A DNA stretch of 64,000 bases from an uncultured Lachnospiraceae bacterium (GTDB taxonomy: Bacteria; Bacillota; Clostridia; Lachnospirales; Lachnospiraceae), in the NCBI GenBank assembly GCA_910587935.1, contig CAJUNP010000001.1, positions 124,001 to 188,000 on the forward strand, given 5' to 3'. Position numbers and translations under genes: made by a program. The notes beneath the pieces were generated by a model. It was not told the origin of the DNA, ran no database searches, and was given only the letters and a program-made list of their open reading frames with translations. Shown piece after piece: positions 8,393 to 18,545 of the stretch; the first letter of the stretch is position 1; the number at the start of each line of letters is the position of its first letter.

Positions 8393-10663
8393 ATGAAAGC
8401 AAAAGCGTTAGTAAAAGTAGTATTATGTTATGCGATGGCGATGGCCATGGTCTTCACTACTTCACTTCCAGTATCGGCAGCAGGCTTAAGAGAAATTTTT
8501 AATGTTGGTTCGAGTAAGGATAGTAGTGAAGGAAGTGGGAAAACGGATTCAGATCCCAAAACGGATTCAGATCCCAAAACGGATTCAGATCCCAAAACGG
8601 ATTCAGATCCGAATACAGGTACAGGGCCCGAATCAGACAGCGGCTTTTTGGATGTGGAAAAAGCTAAGAACGTAGTCGGCGTTACCCTGAGTGCATCGGC
8701 AGTAAGCATGGTTGCAGGTGATGTTGCAGAATTGAAGGCTACGATCATTTATGAAGATGGAGCAAGAGCAGAGGCAACTGATAAAGACGGACTTCGTTGG
8801 AAAGTGGAAGGCGATGCGGCATCCATTAAGGGCAGCAGGGATATGTGTACAGTGACTGCCAAAGCGGGCGGACAGGCAAAGGTAACTGTTTCTATTTCCG
8901 CTAAGAACGAATATAGCGACAAAATCACTGTATTCAGCGCAAGCGCAGATATTGCTGTTAAGGAATATGCTGAGAGCTTACATTTCAATGAGATTCCTGT
9001 GCAGTATTTGAAACATACGTTAGATCTGAACGATTATCTGGTAAGAGATCCTGAGACCAGTAATGACGATGTTGTATTTTCAGTGAATAATAAGAATGCA
9101 ACTGTTAAGAACAGCATCATTACCTTTAAAAAAGTTGATAAGACAACCAAAACCAGCAGTGTAACTGTAACGGCCATATCCGAAAAAGGTAAAATGGCAA
9201 CGGTAGATATTGAAATTAGAGAAGGTAATCCGGTCACGAAGATGTCAATCGTCGGCAAAAAGACAGTGGATCTTGAGATTCCTACGAAAATGTCAGAGAC
9301 ATTGAATGTTGAGATTACGACGAAATACGACGGCGAGACTACAGATAATATTGACTGGACTGTTAAGAACAGCAAGGTTGCTGTTGTCAGCGGTTCCGGT
9401 ACAAGCGCTATAGTAACGGCTGTCGGCGTTGGTAAAACAACGGTTACGGCTAAGGCTACAAGCGGAAAGAAAGTAACCTTTACTATTAAGGTGACGGCTC
9501 CTCTTACCGCTCTTGACGTAGTAGATGCGGCTGGCAATCATGAAGGCGCAGCTTACGTTGGCCAGAAACTTCAGCTCACAGCTGTTAAGACTCCGGTAGA
9601 GAATACAGATAAAGTAACGTGGAAAACCAGTAATCCGAAGGTTGCAAAAGTTAACGCTAAAGGTGTTGTGACTGCAGCTAAAAGATTGAACGAAGATAAC
9701 GCAAAGGTTACAATTACAGCCTCCTGCGGCAAGGGTGAAAAGAAATTGACTGCGGAGTATGAATTAACGGTTAAACGTTGCAACGTTGAGACTATTAACC
9801 TTGATGTTACCAGTGCAACATTGATTGAAGGAAAATCAATTGGGCTTACGGCAACTGCATTGGATGCGGAAGGCAATCTGATTCCGGAAGAAGCTTTAAT
9901 ATGGGCTTCTAATAAGAGTAAAGTTGCGGATGTAAACGGTAATGGTTTCAAAGGTCTTGTAACTGCTTTTTCCAAAGGAACCGCTAAGATTACGGTAAGC
10001 GCTTATAATAATAGGGGTCAACTTAAAAAGGCCACTGCTACAATTAATGTTAAGAGAGTGGTTAACGCGCTTCAGTTGAATAAGACGGCTGTAAATGTAT
10101 TTCCCAAGCTTAAGAGGGGTGCAGTGGTTGAGCAGAAGGTTAGCCTGAACGTTAAGAAGCAGCTTCCTGCCGGAGCGGTAGCAGAGACGATTCATTGGAC
10201 TATAGATGATGCGGCAAGGGAAAACGGATTTAAGGTTGCGATGAGCGGGAAGAACAATGTAAAAGCTTCTGTTACGGTTCCTGCATCGGCGAAGCCTGGC
10301 GATTCTGTAACCGTAACGGCTACATCCAAATCGGGTGCAACTGCTTCAGCGGTAATTACCGTATGTAATAAGACTACCAAGGTTCAGTTCCAGACCTTGG
10401 AAGGCACTGAAATTAGGCCTGCTACGAAATCAATCAAAGTTGGTGAGACAGCAGATGCAAAAGCTGTAGTGATATCAGATGCCGGTACAGATGTCGATGG
10501 AAATGAAACTGTTGCTTACTCCGTAAATAAGAAAGGAATCGCAACCGTTATTGATAACGGCGACGGAACGATCACAGTATACGGAGTTAAGAAAGGAACT
10601 GTGAAAGTTACGGCTAAGACTTTAAGCGGCAAAAAAGCTGTATTAACTGTAAAAGTTCAGTAA
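8393..10663 (+). CDS. Secreted protein with bacterial Ig-like (Big_2) repeats
   Basis: 756-aa exported protein. It starts with a signal peptide (Lys-rich start, hydrophobic core, VSAAG near residue 30). A short acidic linker follows with four KTDSDP repeats, then about six to seven Ig-like modules of 80-90 residues, with the usual Big_2 pattern (WKTSNPKVAKVNAKGVV, then a TVTAKA strand). There is no LPXTG motif and no membrane anchor at the C-terminus (AVLTVKVQ), so attachment may be non-covalent. It is probably a surface scaffold or adhesin. It has its own promoter and terminator, so it is a single-gene unit. GAAGGAGAGG precedes the ATG. Confidence 0.85.
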   Translation: MKAKALVKVVLCYAMAMAMVFTTSLPVSAAGLREIFNVGSSKDSSEGSGKTDSDPKTDSDPKTDSDPKTDSDPNTGTGPESDSGFLDVEKAKNVVGVTLSASAVSMVAGDVAELKATIIYEDGARAEATDKDGLRWKVEGDAASIKGSRDMCTVTAKAGGQAKVTVSISAKNEYSDKITVFSASADIAVKEYAESLHFNEIPVQYLKHTLDLNDYLVRDPETSNDDVVFSVNNKNATVKNSIITFKKVDKTTKTSSVTVTAISEKGKMATVDIEIREGNPVTKMSIVGKKTVDLEIPTKMSETLNVEITTKYDGETTDNIDWTVKNSKVAVVSGSGTSAIVTAVGVGKTTVTAKATSGKKVTFTIKVTAPLTALDVVDAAGNHEGAAYVGQKLQLTAVKTPVENTDKVTWKTSNPKVAKVNAKGVVTAAKRLNEDNAKVTITASCGKGEKKLTAEYELTVKRCNVETINLDVTSATLIEGKSIGLTATALDAEGNLIPEEALIWASNKSKVADVNGNGFKGLVTAFSKGTAKITVSAYNNRGQLKKATATINVKRVVNALQLNKTAVNVFPKLKRGAVVEQKVSLNVKKQLPAGAVAETIHWTIDDAARENGFKVAMSGKNNVKASVTVPASAKPGDSVTVTATSKSGATASAVITVCNKTTKVQFQTLEGTEIRPATKSIKVGETADAKAVVISDAGTDVDGNETVAYSVNKKGIATVIDNGDGTITVYGVKKGTVKVTAKTLSGKKAVLTVKVQ
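8540..8611 (+). repeat. Four tandem 18-bp repeats (in-frame)
   Basis: Four head-to-tail copies of an 18-bp unit, AAAACGGATTCAGATCCC, at 8540-8557, 8558-8575, 8576-8593 and 8594-8611. The last copy differs only at its final base. Each encodes KTDSDP, so copy number changes would lengthen or shorten the linker without breaking the frame. Confidence 0.95.
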
Positions 10664-10690
10664 TAAAGCAGTTTAAATGAAAATAAAAAT

Positions 10691-10726
10691 AGGAGCACTG
10701 GTTTATACTGGTGCTCCTCATTTTAT
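10691..10726 (+). terminator. Rho-independent terminator
   Basis: An 11-bp stem (10691-10701 with 10708-10718, two G-U pairs), a 6-base loop and a T-rich tail (CATTTTATT). It closes the Ig-like protein gene. Confidence 0.8.
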
Positions 10727-10741
10727 TACAGGGATATTTTT

Positions 10742-11869
10742 ATGAAAAAAATAATTTTGATTGGACCGGTATATCCGTACAAAGGCGGTATATCTCATTA
10801 TACGGGTTTACTTTACAGAGAATTGATAAAGAAGTATGATGTAGTTATGGTATCTTATAAGATGCAATACCCTCGATTTCTGTTTAAAAAAGAGCAGAAA
10901 GATTACACAAATGACAGGTTTAAAATTGACGGTACAAAATTTATGATTCATACGGCCAATCCCTTTAATATCTGGAAAACAGGAAAGTGGATCAGAAGGC
11001 AGAGGCCGGATATGGTGTTGGTCCAATGGTGGCATCCGTATTTTGCACCGTGTTACGTGCTTCTTGGTATGGCTATGGGCAGACAGAATCTGGTATACTT
11101 ATGCCATAATGTATTGCCCCATGAATCTTTTCCTTTTGCGGGTCTTCTTACCAAAGCGGTATTGAAAAGAGGTAAGCGCTTTATTGTACATGCAAATCAG
11201 GAAAAGCAGATTTTGGAAAAACTTTTAAAGAAACCGGATGTAGCGGTTACGCCGCATCCTACCTATGACGCATTTCAAATGACTGGAATAGAATGCAGCC
11301 GGGCGAGAGAAAAATTGAAGCTGGATACGGAGCAGAAAGTATTGCTGTTTTTCGGATTTGTCCGTGAGTATAAAGGATTAAAGCACTTGCTTAAGGCAAT
11401 GCCTGATATAATCAGCAAAGAGAGCGATGTAATATTACTGATAGCCGGTGATTTTGGCGATCAGAAAGAAGAGTACACACATTTAATCGATAATCTGGAG
11501 ATTGGTAGTTTTGTCAGAATAGAAGACGGTTATATACCGGATCAGGATGTAGAATTATATTTTGCAGCCTGTGATTTAGTGGTTCTGCCCTATGAATCCG
11601 CAACACAAAGCGGTATTGCGCAAATAGCTTTCGGGTTTGAAAGACCCGTGGTGGTAACCAATACCGGGGGGCTGCCGGATGTGGTGGAGCATGATAAAAC
11701 AGGATACGTGGTGGAACCTTGTAATCCGAAAGCATTAGCGGCTGCCGTGAAAGACTTTTATGACCGCGGCCGCCGTGAAGAATTCGAAAGCAATATTAAG
11801 CGGCAGGCGGACAGGTTTTCCTGGTCCAGAATGGAAGAAAGAGTCAGTGCATTTTTTGAAAAGGAATGA
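10742..11869 (+). CDS. GT4 family glycosyltransferase
   Basis: 375-aa GT-B fold enzyme of family 4. The N-terminal domain shows the glycine-rich acceptor loop (PVYPYKGGISHY). The C-terminal donor domain carries LLFFGFVREYKG, IAGDFG and the E-x7-E type segment around ESATQSGIAQIAFGFE, then NTGGLPDVV. It transfers a sugar from a nucleotide donor with retention of configuration, in the cytoplasm or at the membrane face. AGGGA precedes the ATG. The next gene starts 4 bases after its stop, so the two are co-transcribed. It is probably one of the assembly enzymes of the surface glycan. Confidence 0.85.
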   Translation: MKKIILIGPVYPYKGGISHYTGLLYRELIKKYDVVMVSYKMQYPRFLFKKEQKDYTNDRFKIDGTKFMIHTANPFNIWKTGKWIRRQRPDMVLVQWWHPYFAPCYVLLGMAMGRQNLVYLCHNVLPHESFPFAGLLTKAVLKRGKRFIVHANQEKQILEKLLKKPDVAVTPHPTYDAFQMTGIECSRAREKLKLDTEQKVLLFFGFVREYKGLKHLLKAMPDIISKESDVILLIAGDFGDQKEEYTHLIDNLEIGSFVRIEDGYIPDQDVELYFAACDLVVLPYESATQSGIAQIAFGFERPVVVTNTGGLPDVVEHDKTGYVVEPCNPKALAAAVKDFYDRGRREEFESNIKRQADRFSWSRMEERVSAFFEKE

Positions 11870-11873
11870 TAGA

Positions 11874-12833
11874 ATGGAATTGGTCAGTATTATTGTGCCG
11901 GTTTACCAGGTAAGGGACTATCTGAAAGAATGTGTGGATTCCCTGTGTGTGCAGACCTATACAAATCTGGAGATTTTATTGATGGATGACGGATCTGACG
12001 ATGGGTCTGAAAAGCTATGCGATGAATTGCAAAGGCGTGATCAAAGAGTACGAACCTTTCATCTGGAACATGTAGGGGTATCGGCAGCAAGAAATGCAGG
12101 GATAGATGCTTCAAGAGGAGAATGGATAAGTTTTGTTGACGCTGATGACTGGGTGGCGCCTGAATTTATTGAAGTTTTGCATCATATGGCTGTACAGTAT
12201 AAGGCGCCGATTTCAGCGTGTGATTATATGCGGACAAGTGGCGGCAAAGGCTCCGGAAAATGCGCGGAGAATATCTTGGATACAGGAGAAATTTATCTGT
12301 CTTCTGATGAGATGCTTGAACAGTGGCATGGAAAACGTAAGCGAATTGAAACAATTGTGTGTAATAAGCTTTACAGAAGGACGCTTTTAACCGGAGAAAA
12401 ACATTGTACGCTTTTTCCGATAGAAACCATGCATGAGGATGTATGTGTTAGTCATTTGCTGATTCAGTGTGCAAAAAAAATTGCCATAACAGAGAGAAAG
12501 CTTTATTTTTACCGCAAGACGCCGGGAAGCAGGAGCCGAAAGAGATATACGGACGAAATGGTTAGGCAAAGTATTACGGACTTGAAGACCAGAGCCGATT
12601 TTTTCTGGCAGGCGGGTTATCAGGCGGCGTACGAAAGACTTGGAGAAGGACTTCTGCTTCATATTATAAAATACCGATGGACCTTTTCGGTAAAGAACAA
12701 ACGACTAAAACAGGAGCTTGGAGCGTTGTTTGGAAATTATTATCCCATTGTGAAGAATTCCGGACAAGCTTCCGCATGGAAAATGGCTCTGATAAAAATA
12801 TATGCATTAGTAATGAACACTTATCATGAGTAG
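11874..12833 (+). CDS. GT2 family glycosyltransferase
   Basis: 319-aa GT-A enzyme with IIVPVYQV, LMDDGSDDGS, the metal-binding DADD in FVDADDW, and MHEDV as the ED motif. An open frame extends upstream to 11760, but the ATG at 11874 is used because AAGGA lies just before it and the GT2 fold begins two residues later (ELVSIIVPV). It follows the GT4 gene by 4 bases and is followed after 14 bases by the glucosaminidase start, so the three form one transcription unit. The sugar specificity is unknown. Confidence 0.85.
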   Translation: MELVSIIVPVYQVRDYLKECVDSLCVQTYTNLEILLMDDGSDDGSEKLCDELQRRDQRVRTFHLEHVGVSAARNAGIDASRGEWISFVDADDWVAPEFIEVLHHMAVQYKAPISACDYMRTSGGKGSGKCAENILDTGEIYLSSDEMLEQWHGKRKRIETIVCNKLYRRTLLTGEKHCTLFPIETMHEDVCVSHLLIQCAKKIAITERKLYFYRKTPGSRSRKRYTDEMVRQSITDLKTRADFFWQAGYQAAYERLGEGLLLHIIKYRWTFSVKNKRLKQELGALFGNYYPIVKNSGQASAWKMALIKIYALVMNTYHE

Positions 12834-12847
12834 GAGGTATGAAAGCG

Positions 12848-15800
12848 ATGAAGAAATGGAAAATGATTTTGTCCGTTTTACTGGCGGCAGCTATGCTTGC
12901 CGGTGATGTCAGTGCATTGGCGGCAGGAATTCATGTTCCTGAAAGCAATGATACGGAAGCGTTATCTACGGTTTCGGGTAACGATGAGATGTCCGGCGTA
13001 TCGGATAACGATGCCGAAGACGAAAATACTGAGGATAACGGCGGTGAGGAGGAAGACTTTACGGTTTCCGGCGGCGATTTTTATGATGTTTCCGGCAATG
13101 AAAGCACGGTTTCCGGTAATTCGGTGTCTTCTAACGATCTGGAGGCGGAAGAAGGCATGCTGCCGGAAGAGGTAAGAGAAGCTCTGCGTGAACTGACTTC
13201 GAGGAAACAGGTGATGGCGTTGGTTTATCTGACCGATTCTTATCAGGTGCGCAAGGACCCGGATTCCTTATCCCAGACCGTAGCAGGCGTACTGAGCGGG
13301 CAGACTGTTTTGATTCGGGATGTAGCGGTTACGGAAGGAATTGTCTGGTATCTGACCGAACTGGAAGTGGATGGGAATCTATACAAAGGATATATTGAAA
13401 GGGAGTATCTTGCCTATTCGGATGAAGAGCTGATTGAGTGGGAGAAAGAATATCTGTTTCCATACCTGAAAAACGCGTATATAGAAGAATGGGCCAGAGG
13501 AAGTTATGAGCAAAATATGATAACCTATGCCCCGCAGGGTAATTCCAGCGGTTATAGAGATATTGACCAGTTTCCCAAAAGCTATTGGAGCGCACTTATA
13601 GCTTTGAAAAAGAAATATCCCAATTGGACTTTTGCCAAGATGGATGTGACGAATTTGAGGTTTAACGACGTAGTGAATGCACAATACAGTAATAACAGAA
13701 GCTGGATTTACGGTACTGCGCCGGACTCTTATAAGGGCGGCCATACCGGGCAGGGAAACTGGTATTATGCTACCAAAGAAGCGATTACCCATTATCTTGA
13801 CCCGAGGAATCATCTTTCCGAACAGGAAATATTTCAGTTTGAACTGTTAACCTATAATTCAACATATCATACCGAAAGTGCGCTGGCTAGTATCCTTTCT
13901 TCTACGTTTATGAAGGGAGCAATTCCCGGGGATGCGGAAAAGAGGTCTTATGCACGGGCGTTTATGCAGATCGGCGGCACTTACGGAGTCAGCCCTTTTC
14001 ACCTTGCCAGCAGAGTAGTGCAGGAGCAGGGTACGGGGGGGACTTCTGCGTTGATTTCCGGTACTTATAAAGGCTATGAAGGGTATTATAATTACTTTAA
14101 TGTAGGGGCTACCGGCAAAACGGATACGGATGTTATTGTAAACGGACTGAAATATGCGAAGAGTCAGGGTTGGAATACAAGGTACAAATCCCTTTACGGC
14201 GGCGCCGGCACGATCGGCAATAATTATATTAAGATCGGACAGAATACTCTGTATCTTCAAAAATTCCAGATTATTAAAGTGGGTTCTTATGCTCCGTATA
14301 CGCATCAGTACCAGCAGAACATACAGGCTCCTTCCAGCGAGGGAATGGGAATTTACAGGACTTACAGCAGCGCGGGCAGCCTGAACAACGGTTTTGTGTT
14401 CCGCATACCTGTTTACTCGGACATGCCTGTAATCGTAAAGTCAATAACCCTCAGCGAAAAGGAACATACGCTTACCATTACCCAGAAGGAAGTGGACGGA
14501 AAAATTGAGGAACAGCATGACAGCTTTGAATTAAAGGCTACGGTAATTGACACGGATGATAAGGTAAGGCCTGATTATCCTGTTAAGTGGTCCAGCAGCG
14601 ATACCAAGGTTATAACGGTTAATAATAAGGGGAAGGTCACTACCGTAATGGGCGGAAAAGCTACGGTTACCGCAAAGGCAGGCGATAAGAGCGCCAAGTG
14701 CGTCGTCACGGTAAAGGCTCCTTTGTATAGCATGGAGATTGTTCCTCCGGCCGGAGAAATTTATGTGGGAGGCTCCATGAAGCTGGCGGTTAAATATATC
14801 CCCCTGTATACTTCAGATCCCATTGAGAGAACGGTATGGACAAGCAGCGACGAGAATGTGGCGACCGTAAACAAAGGGCGTGTAACCGGAGTGGGAAGCG
14901 GAACGGCTACGATTACCGCCACGGTAACAGGGGAAGACGGGACAAAACATACGGCCGAATGTCAGATTACGGTAAAACCCTGTACCGTTAATTTTTATAA
15001 AGACGACGGAACTTTGTGGAAAAGCGTCGAGATGAAATATGGCGATACGTTGGAAGGTGTATTCCCGGATGAGAATGAATTAACCGGACACGAAAACGAT
15101 GTCTTTTCCGGCTGGTATACAAAACCGGAAGGAGAAGGAAGACGCTGCCTTGAGGATACTATTGTATATAAAGAAATGGATATTTATCCGTTTTTTATAA
15201 GCACGGATCAGGATTTCTTTGTTAAAAGCGTAGGGGATTACACGTATACCGGTTCCGCAATTAAACCCGTGGTCGAAGTATACGACGGAGACGTTCCCCT
15301 GATTAAGGATAAGGATTATACGGTAAGTTATTCCAATAATAAAGCGGCGGCCGGCGTTGATTCCAAAAAGAAACCGACTATAACCGTAAAGGGAAAAGGC
15401 AACTATTCCGGCGTTCAGAAAATTTACTTTAATATCCTTCAGAAAGATATCAGTGAATTGGATATAGAAGCGGAGGATCTGCTCTATGCTCATACGGGCA
15501 AGACCATAAAGCCCTCTCCTGTTGTTACAAGAAACGGGAAAAAGCTGAAAAAGAACACAGACTTTACCGTTGAGTATCCGGCAAATGGAAAAGGCGCTTA
15601 TATTTCTGCGGGCGTATTTCCCATTGATATAAGCGGTTACAAAAATTATACGGGAACAAGACGTATTTTCCTTACCATTACCGGAAACGGACTGCTTAGC
15701 AAGGCAAGCGTAAGCAAAATTAAAAACCAGGAATATAATCAGGGAGAAGAAATCAAGCCTGTATTAACGGTTAAATATAAAGGAAAAAAACTGACGGAAG

Positions 15801-17155
15801 GTAAAGATTACACTGTAGAATACGAAAACAACAGAGAAATTGGAACGGCCGCGGCAATTATTACGGCAACCGATACGGGCGGATACAGCGGGTCTAAAAG
15901 GGTAACCTTCAAAATAGTAGGCGTTTCCATGAAAAAAGTAAAAGTTACGGGAATTACTTCCAAGGTATATTGCGGAGCGCCCATAACCGTATTTGATGAA
16001 AACGGAGAAAACAGCGGATATTTCCCGGAATTTGATATTACTTACAAACATGGCGGAAATATCAGGCCTTTGAAGCTTGGCGAAGATTACCTTATCGCTT
16101 ATCAGAAAAATGAAAATAAAGGCACGGCGTCGATTTTGTTTATCGGTATAAACGGATTTACCGGAACCTTAAAGAAAACCTTTAAGATTACGGCTTATGA
16201 TCTTGCGGATAATCCGGAAGGGTATATCCGGCTTGAGACGGATGACCTGGGAGAACAGGAATACGGCAGGGCGGGAGTAAAACCTAAGGTTAATCTGTAT
16301 TTTACAGGTGTCGGCGGACAGGAAGAGCTATTACAGGAAGGTACGGATTATACTTTGTCCTACAAGAACAATAAGAAGGTAAACGACGGAACCGATGCGG
16401 ATAAGATGCCTGTTGTAACAATAAAGGGTAAAGGAAGATTTAAAGGAACCTGGAAGGCGGCGGCCCGGTTTACCATAGGTCCGAAAGATATCGGAGAGGA
16501 TAAGGACCATGGAATTACCGTTAAAACATCGGATTTTGTTTATAAAGAGGGAAAAACAGATTATCCGCCTAAAGTTGTATTAAAGGATCAGGGAAAGACT
16601 CTGAAACAGAACAAAGATTACAGAATTGTGTCATGGGAGGCTGTGAATTCGGGCGAAACAGGCATTATCGATTATGAAGCGGTACTGGAAGCAATGGAAA
16701 AGCCGGACGGAACCAGAGAATATACCGGAACAAGAACCGTTTCGTACAGAGTGTATATCTGTTCTTTGAGCAAGGCTTCAATCCAGAAGATTCCGACACA
16801 GATTTATCATGACAAACTGGCTAATTCTGAACAGGGAATTTGTCCTGAGGAAATTACGGTAACCTACAAAATCAAAAATGACAAAGAGGCCGAATTATTT
16901 AACAGACTATCCTATGAAAAGTATGATGTAAGGAACAAAAAGGTAATTGGAGCCGCAGACGGTTCCGGTATTATCCTGAAAAAAGGAGATACGGTGCTTC
17001 TTAAGGAAAACAGAGATTATGTATTCCGCAGCGATTCATGGCAGAATAATAAAAAGAAAGGGAAAGCCAAAGTCGTAATATACGGAACGGATCTGTTTGC
17101 AGGGAGCAAAACCGGCAGGTATACGATTGCCAGCAGGCCGTTGATCAGAAGGTAA
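12848..17155 (+). CDS. Secreted N-acetylglucosaminidase with Ig-like and other repeats
   Basis: 1435-aa modular cell-wall enzyme. Order: signal peptide (to about residue 26), an acidic linker with repeated VSGN/VSGG units, an SH3-like segment (about 105-190), a glucosaminidase domain of the LytD/LytG kind (about 220-480, with the probable catalytic Glu in RVVQEQGTGG), two Big_2 Ig-like domains, an InlB-B-like repeat (VNFYKDDGT to FSGWYTKPEG), then at least five modules of the form YTG-x-xIKP-VxVxxxG-x-x-LxxxxDYTVSYxNN. It should cut peptidoglycan between GlcNAc and MurNAc. GGAGG (12833-12837) is 10 bases from the ATG at 12848 but only 1 base from an ATG at 12839, so 12848 is preferred. Confidence 0.85.
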   Translation: MKKWKMILSVLLAAAMLAGDVSALAAGIHVPESNDTEALSTVSGNDEMSGVSDNDAEDENTEDNGGEEEDFTVSGGDFYDVSGNESTVSGNSVSSNDLEAEEGMLPEEVREALRELTSRKQVMALVYLTDSYQVRKDPDSLSQTVAGVLSGQTVLIRDVAVTEGIVWYLTELEVDGNLYKGYIEREYLAYSDEELIEWEKEYLFPYLKNAYIEEWARGSYEQNMITYAPQGNSSGYRDIDQFPKSYWSALIALKKKYPNWTFAKMDVTNLRFNDVVNAQYSNNRSWIYGTAPDSYKGGHTGQGNWYYATKEAITHYLDPRNHLSEQEIFQFELLTYNSTYHTESALASILSSTFMKGAIPGDAEKRSYARAFMQIGGTYGVSPFHLASRVVQEQGTGGTSALISGTYKGYEGYYNYFNVGATGKTDTDVIVNGLKYAKSQGWNTRYKSLYGGAGTIGNNYIKIGQNTLYLQKFQIIKVGSYAPYTHQYQQNIQAPSSEGMGIYRTYSSAGSLNNGFVFRIPVYSDMPVIVKSITLSEKEHTLTITQKEVDGKIEEQHDSFELKATVIDTDDKVRPDYPVKWSSSDTKVITVNNKGKVTTVMGGKATVTAKAGDKSAKCVVTVKAPLYSMEIVPPAGEIYVGGSMKLAVKYIPLYTSDPIERTVWTSSDENVATVNKGRVTGVGSGTATITATVTGEDGTKHTAECQITVKPCTVNFYKDDGTLWKSVEMKYGDTLEGVFPDENELTGHENDVFSGWYTKPEGEGRRCLEDTIVYKEMDIYPFFISTDQDFFVKSVGDYTYTGSAIKPVVEVYDGDVPLIKDKDYTVSYSNNKAAAGVDSKKKPTITVKGKGNYSGVQKIYFNILQKDISELDIEAEDLLYAHTGKTIKPSPVVTRNGKKLKKNTDFTVEYPANGKGAYISAGVFPIDISGYKNYTGTRRIFLTITGNGLLSKASVSKIKNQEYNQGEEIKPVLTVKYKGKKLTEGKDYTVEYENNREIGTAAAIITATDTGGYSGSKRVTFKIVGVSMKKVKVTGITSKVYCGAPITVFDENGENSGYFPEFDITYKHGGNIRPLKLGEDYLIAYQKNENKGTASILFIGINGFTGTLKKTFKITAYDLADNPEGYIRLETDDLGEQEYGRAGVKPKVNLYFTGVGGQEELLQEGTDYTLSYKNNKKVNDGTDADKMPVVTIKGKGRFKGTWKAAARFTIGPKDIGEDKDHGITVKTSDFVYKEGKTDYPPKVVLKDQGKTLKQNKDYRIVSWEAVNSGETGIIDYEAVLEAMEKPDGTREYTGTRTVSYRVYICSLSKASIQKIPTQIYHDKLANSEQGICPEEITVTYKIKNDKEAELFNRLSYEKYDVRNKKVIGAADGSGIILKKGDTVLLKENRDYVFRSDSWQNNKKKGKAKVVIYGTDLFAGSKTGRYTIASRPLIRR

Positions 17156-17159
17156 AGGC

Positions 17160-17188
17160 TTGTATACAGCGTTAAAATAGTATATAAT
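17160..17188 (+). promoter_or_regulatory. Putative promoter of the WecB/WecC-ABC exporter operon
   Basis: A perfect TATAAT (17183-17188) with TTGTAT 17 bases upstream (17160-17165). The -35 matches only its first three bases. It lies in the only gap between the glucosaminidase gene and the next operon. Confidence 0.4.
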
Positions 17189-17228
17189 CTAGTACTGAAA
17201 CAGGATGAAATATATAAGGCGGGATGGC

Positions 17229-18515
17229 ATGAAAAATAAAAAACTTATTATAATATGTCCTTCCATGTGGCCGGATATGAATTTGTGGGGCGAAACACAG
17301 AGAATGTATTATCTGGCCAATTATTTAGCGGAATGGGGCTGGCAGATTACGGTTATTTCTCCATCCTATGACGTCGATAAAAAGAACCTGGAAATCCGAC
17401 AGAAGAAATATAAAAATCTGTATTTGGGAAGTCCGATAAAGAAAGCGGGGGGCGGCGGCGCATCGGGGCCGCTGCCCCGGAACGGAAAATGGAAATCGGT
17501 AAAACGGCATATTTCAAATATATTAAATAAATGCAGCGAATGGTTTTATGGAGAACCTGATTTTATTGAAGTAAATAAAAAGAATATGTGGATCAGGAAG
17601 AACAGAAATGAAATATGCAGGTATATTGATAAAGAAGGCGTTCAAAAAGTGATTATCAGTATGCCCGGTTTTACATTTATGCAGCTGGGAAAACGGATTA
17701 AAAAAGCATGCGGACATGTCCGGTTATTTTATGATTACAGGGATCCGTGGTATTTATGGATGCATAAGAAAAATCCCGCATATTACCGGGAACGGTATTA
17801 CCTTGGATTTGCAGATAAAGTGGTAGGATTTTCCGAAAAATTCCGAATCGATATGATAAAGGAAATGGGGATTGCTCCGCACAAAATTTATACTGTTTAT
17901 AACGGTTATTCAGAGCAGGCGTGGGAAGAATTTGAAAAAAGGAAAATGCCGGTACAGGACAAAGGCCCCGTTTCCGAAAAACTGATTTTAACTTATACAG
18001 GCAGTATGAGCCTGAACAATAAGAAGAACAATTACAGAAATCCGGCGAATCTCATTGCGGCGGTCAGAGAACTTCCGGACGTGGAACTATATCTGGTCGG
18101 TATATCAAAGATACAAAAAGAAATAGTGGAAGGCAATATACACTATATCGGAGAGGTGACGCAGCAGAAGTCTTTTTGGCACATGCAGCAAAGCGACGTA
18201 TTAATCAGTATACATGATACCGAAGACAGATCCGGAGAGTATCTGATTTCCGGAAAGTTTTATGATTATATGCGGAGCGGCAGAACGATTCTCCATATAG
18301 GAAAAGAAAACAGTTTAATGGCAGAATTTGTCAACAAATATCATTTAGGGGATGTTTGCCAGAACCATACGGACAGCCTCCGCAAAAAAATACTTGAACT
18401 GGCGAATCGCAAAAAAGAAGGAAAGCTTATCCGGGAATCTTCTTTTGAACAGGATATCAGCCGGTATGCAAGGGATTATCAAAATGATATTTACAGACAG
18501 ATCATAGATGAATAA
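17229..18515 (+). CDS. GT4-like glycosyltransferase
   Basis: 428-aa GT-B-like glycosyltransferase. The N-terminal part begins with IIICPSMWPDMNLWGETQR and the C-terminal part has LTYTGSMSLNN, the donor-site region IHYIGEVTQQ, and ISGKFYDYMRSGRTIL, as in GT4 enzymes with weaker consensus. The ATG at 17229 is preferred over an in-frame ATG at 17205 because AAGGCGGG lies just upstream of the former. It heads the operon that continues with WecC, WecB and the ABC exporter, so it probably adds a residue of that polymer. The sugar is unknown. Confidence 0.7.
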   Translation: MKNKKLIIICPSMWPDMNLWGETQRMYYLANYLAEWGWQITVISPSYDVDKKNLEIRQKKYKNLYLGSPIKKAGGGGASGPLPRNGKWKSVKRHISNILNKCSEWFYGEPDFIEVNKKNMWIRKNRNEICRYIDKEGVQKVIISMPGFTFMQLGKRIKKACGHVRLFYDYRDPWYLWMHKKNPAYYRERYYLGFADKVVGFSEKFRIDMIKEMGIAPHKIYTVYNGYSEQAWEEFEKRKMPVQDKGPVSEKLILTYTGSMSLNNKKNNYRNPANLIAAVRELPDVELYLVGISKIQKEIVEGNIHYIGEVTQQKSFWHMQQSDVLISIHDTEDRSGEYLISGKFYDYMRSGRTILHIGKENSLMAEFVNKYHLGDVCQNHTDSLRKKILELANRKKEGKLIRESSFEQDISRYARDYQNDIYRQIIDE

Positions 18516-18545
18516 CACAACAGGTGTAGAAAGCAGAGGAGAAAA

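Noticed and set aside
8540..8611. Short CRISPR array
   Set aside because: Repeats are directly abutting with no spacers, and they are in frame within a coding region.
9034..9537. Long minus-strand frame (167 codons) opposite the Ig-like protein
   Set aside because: Low-complexity Val/Thr/Leu translation that mirrors the repetitive beta-rich plus-strand gene; no ribosome site.
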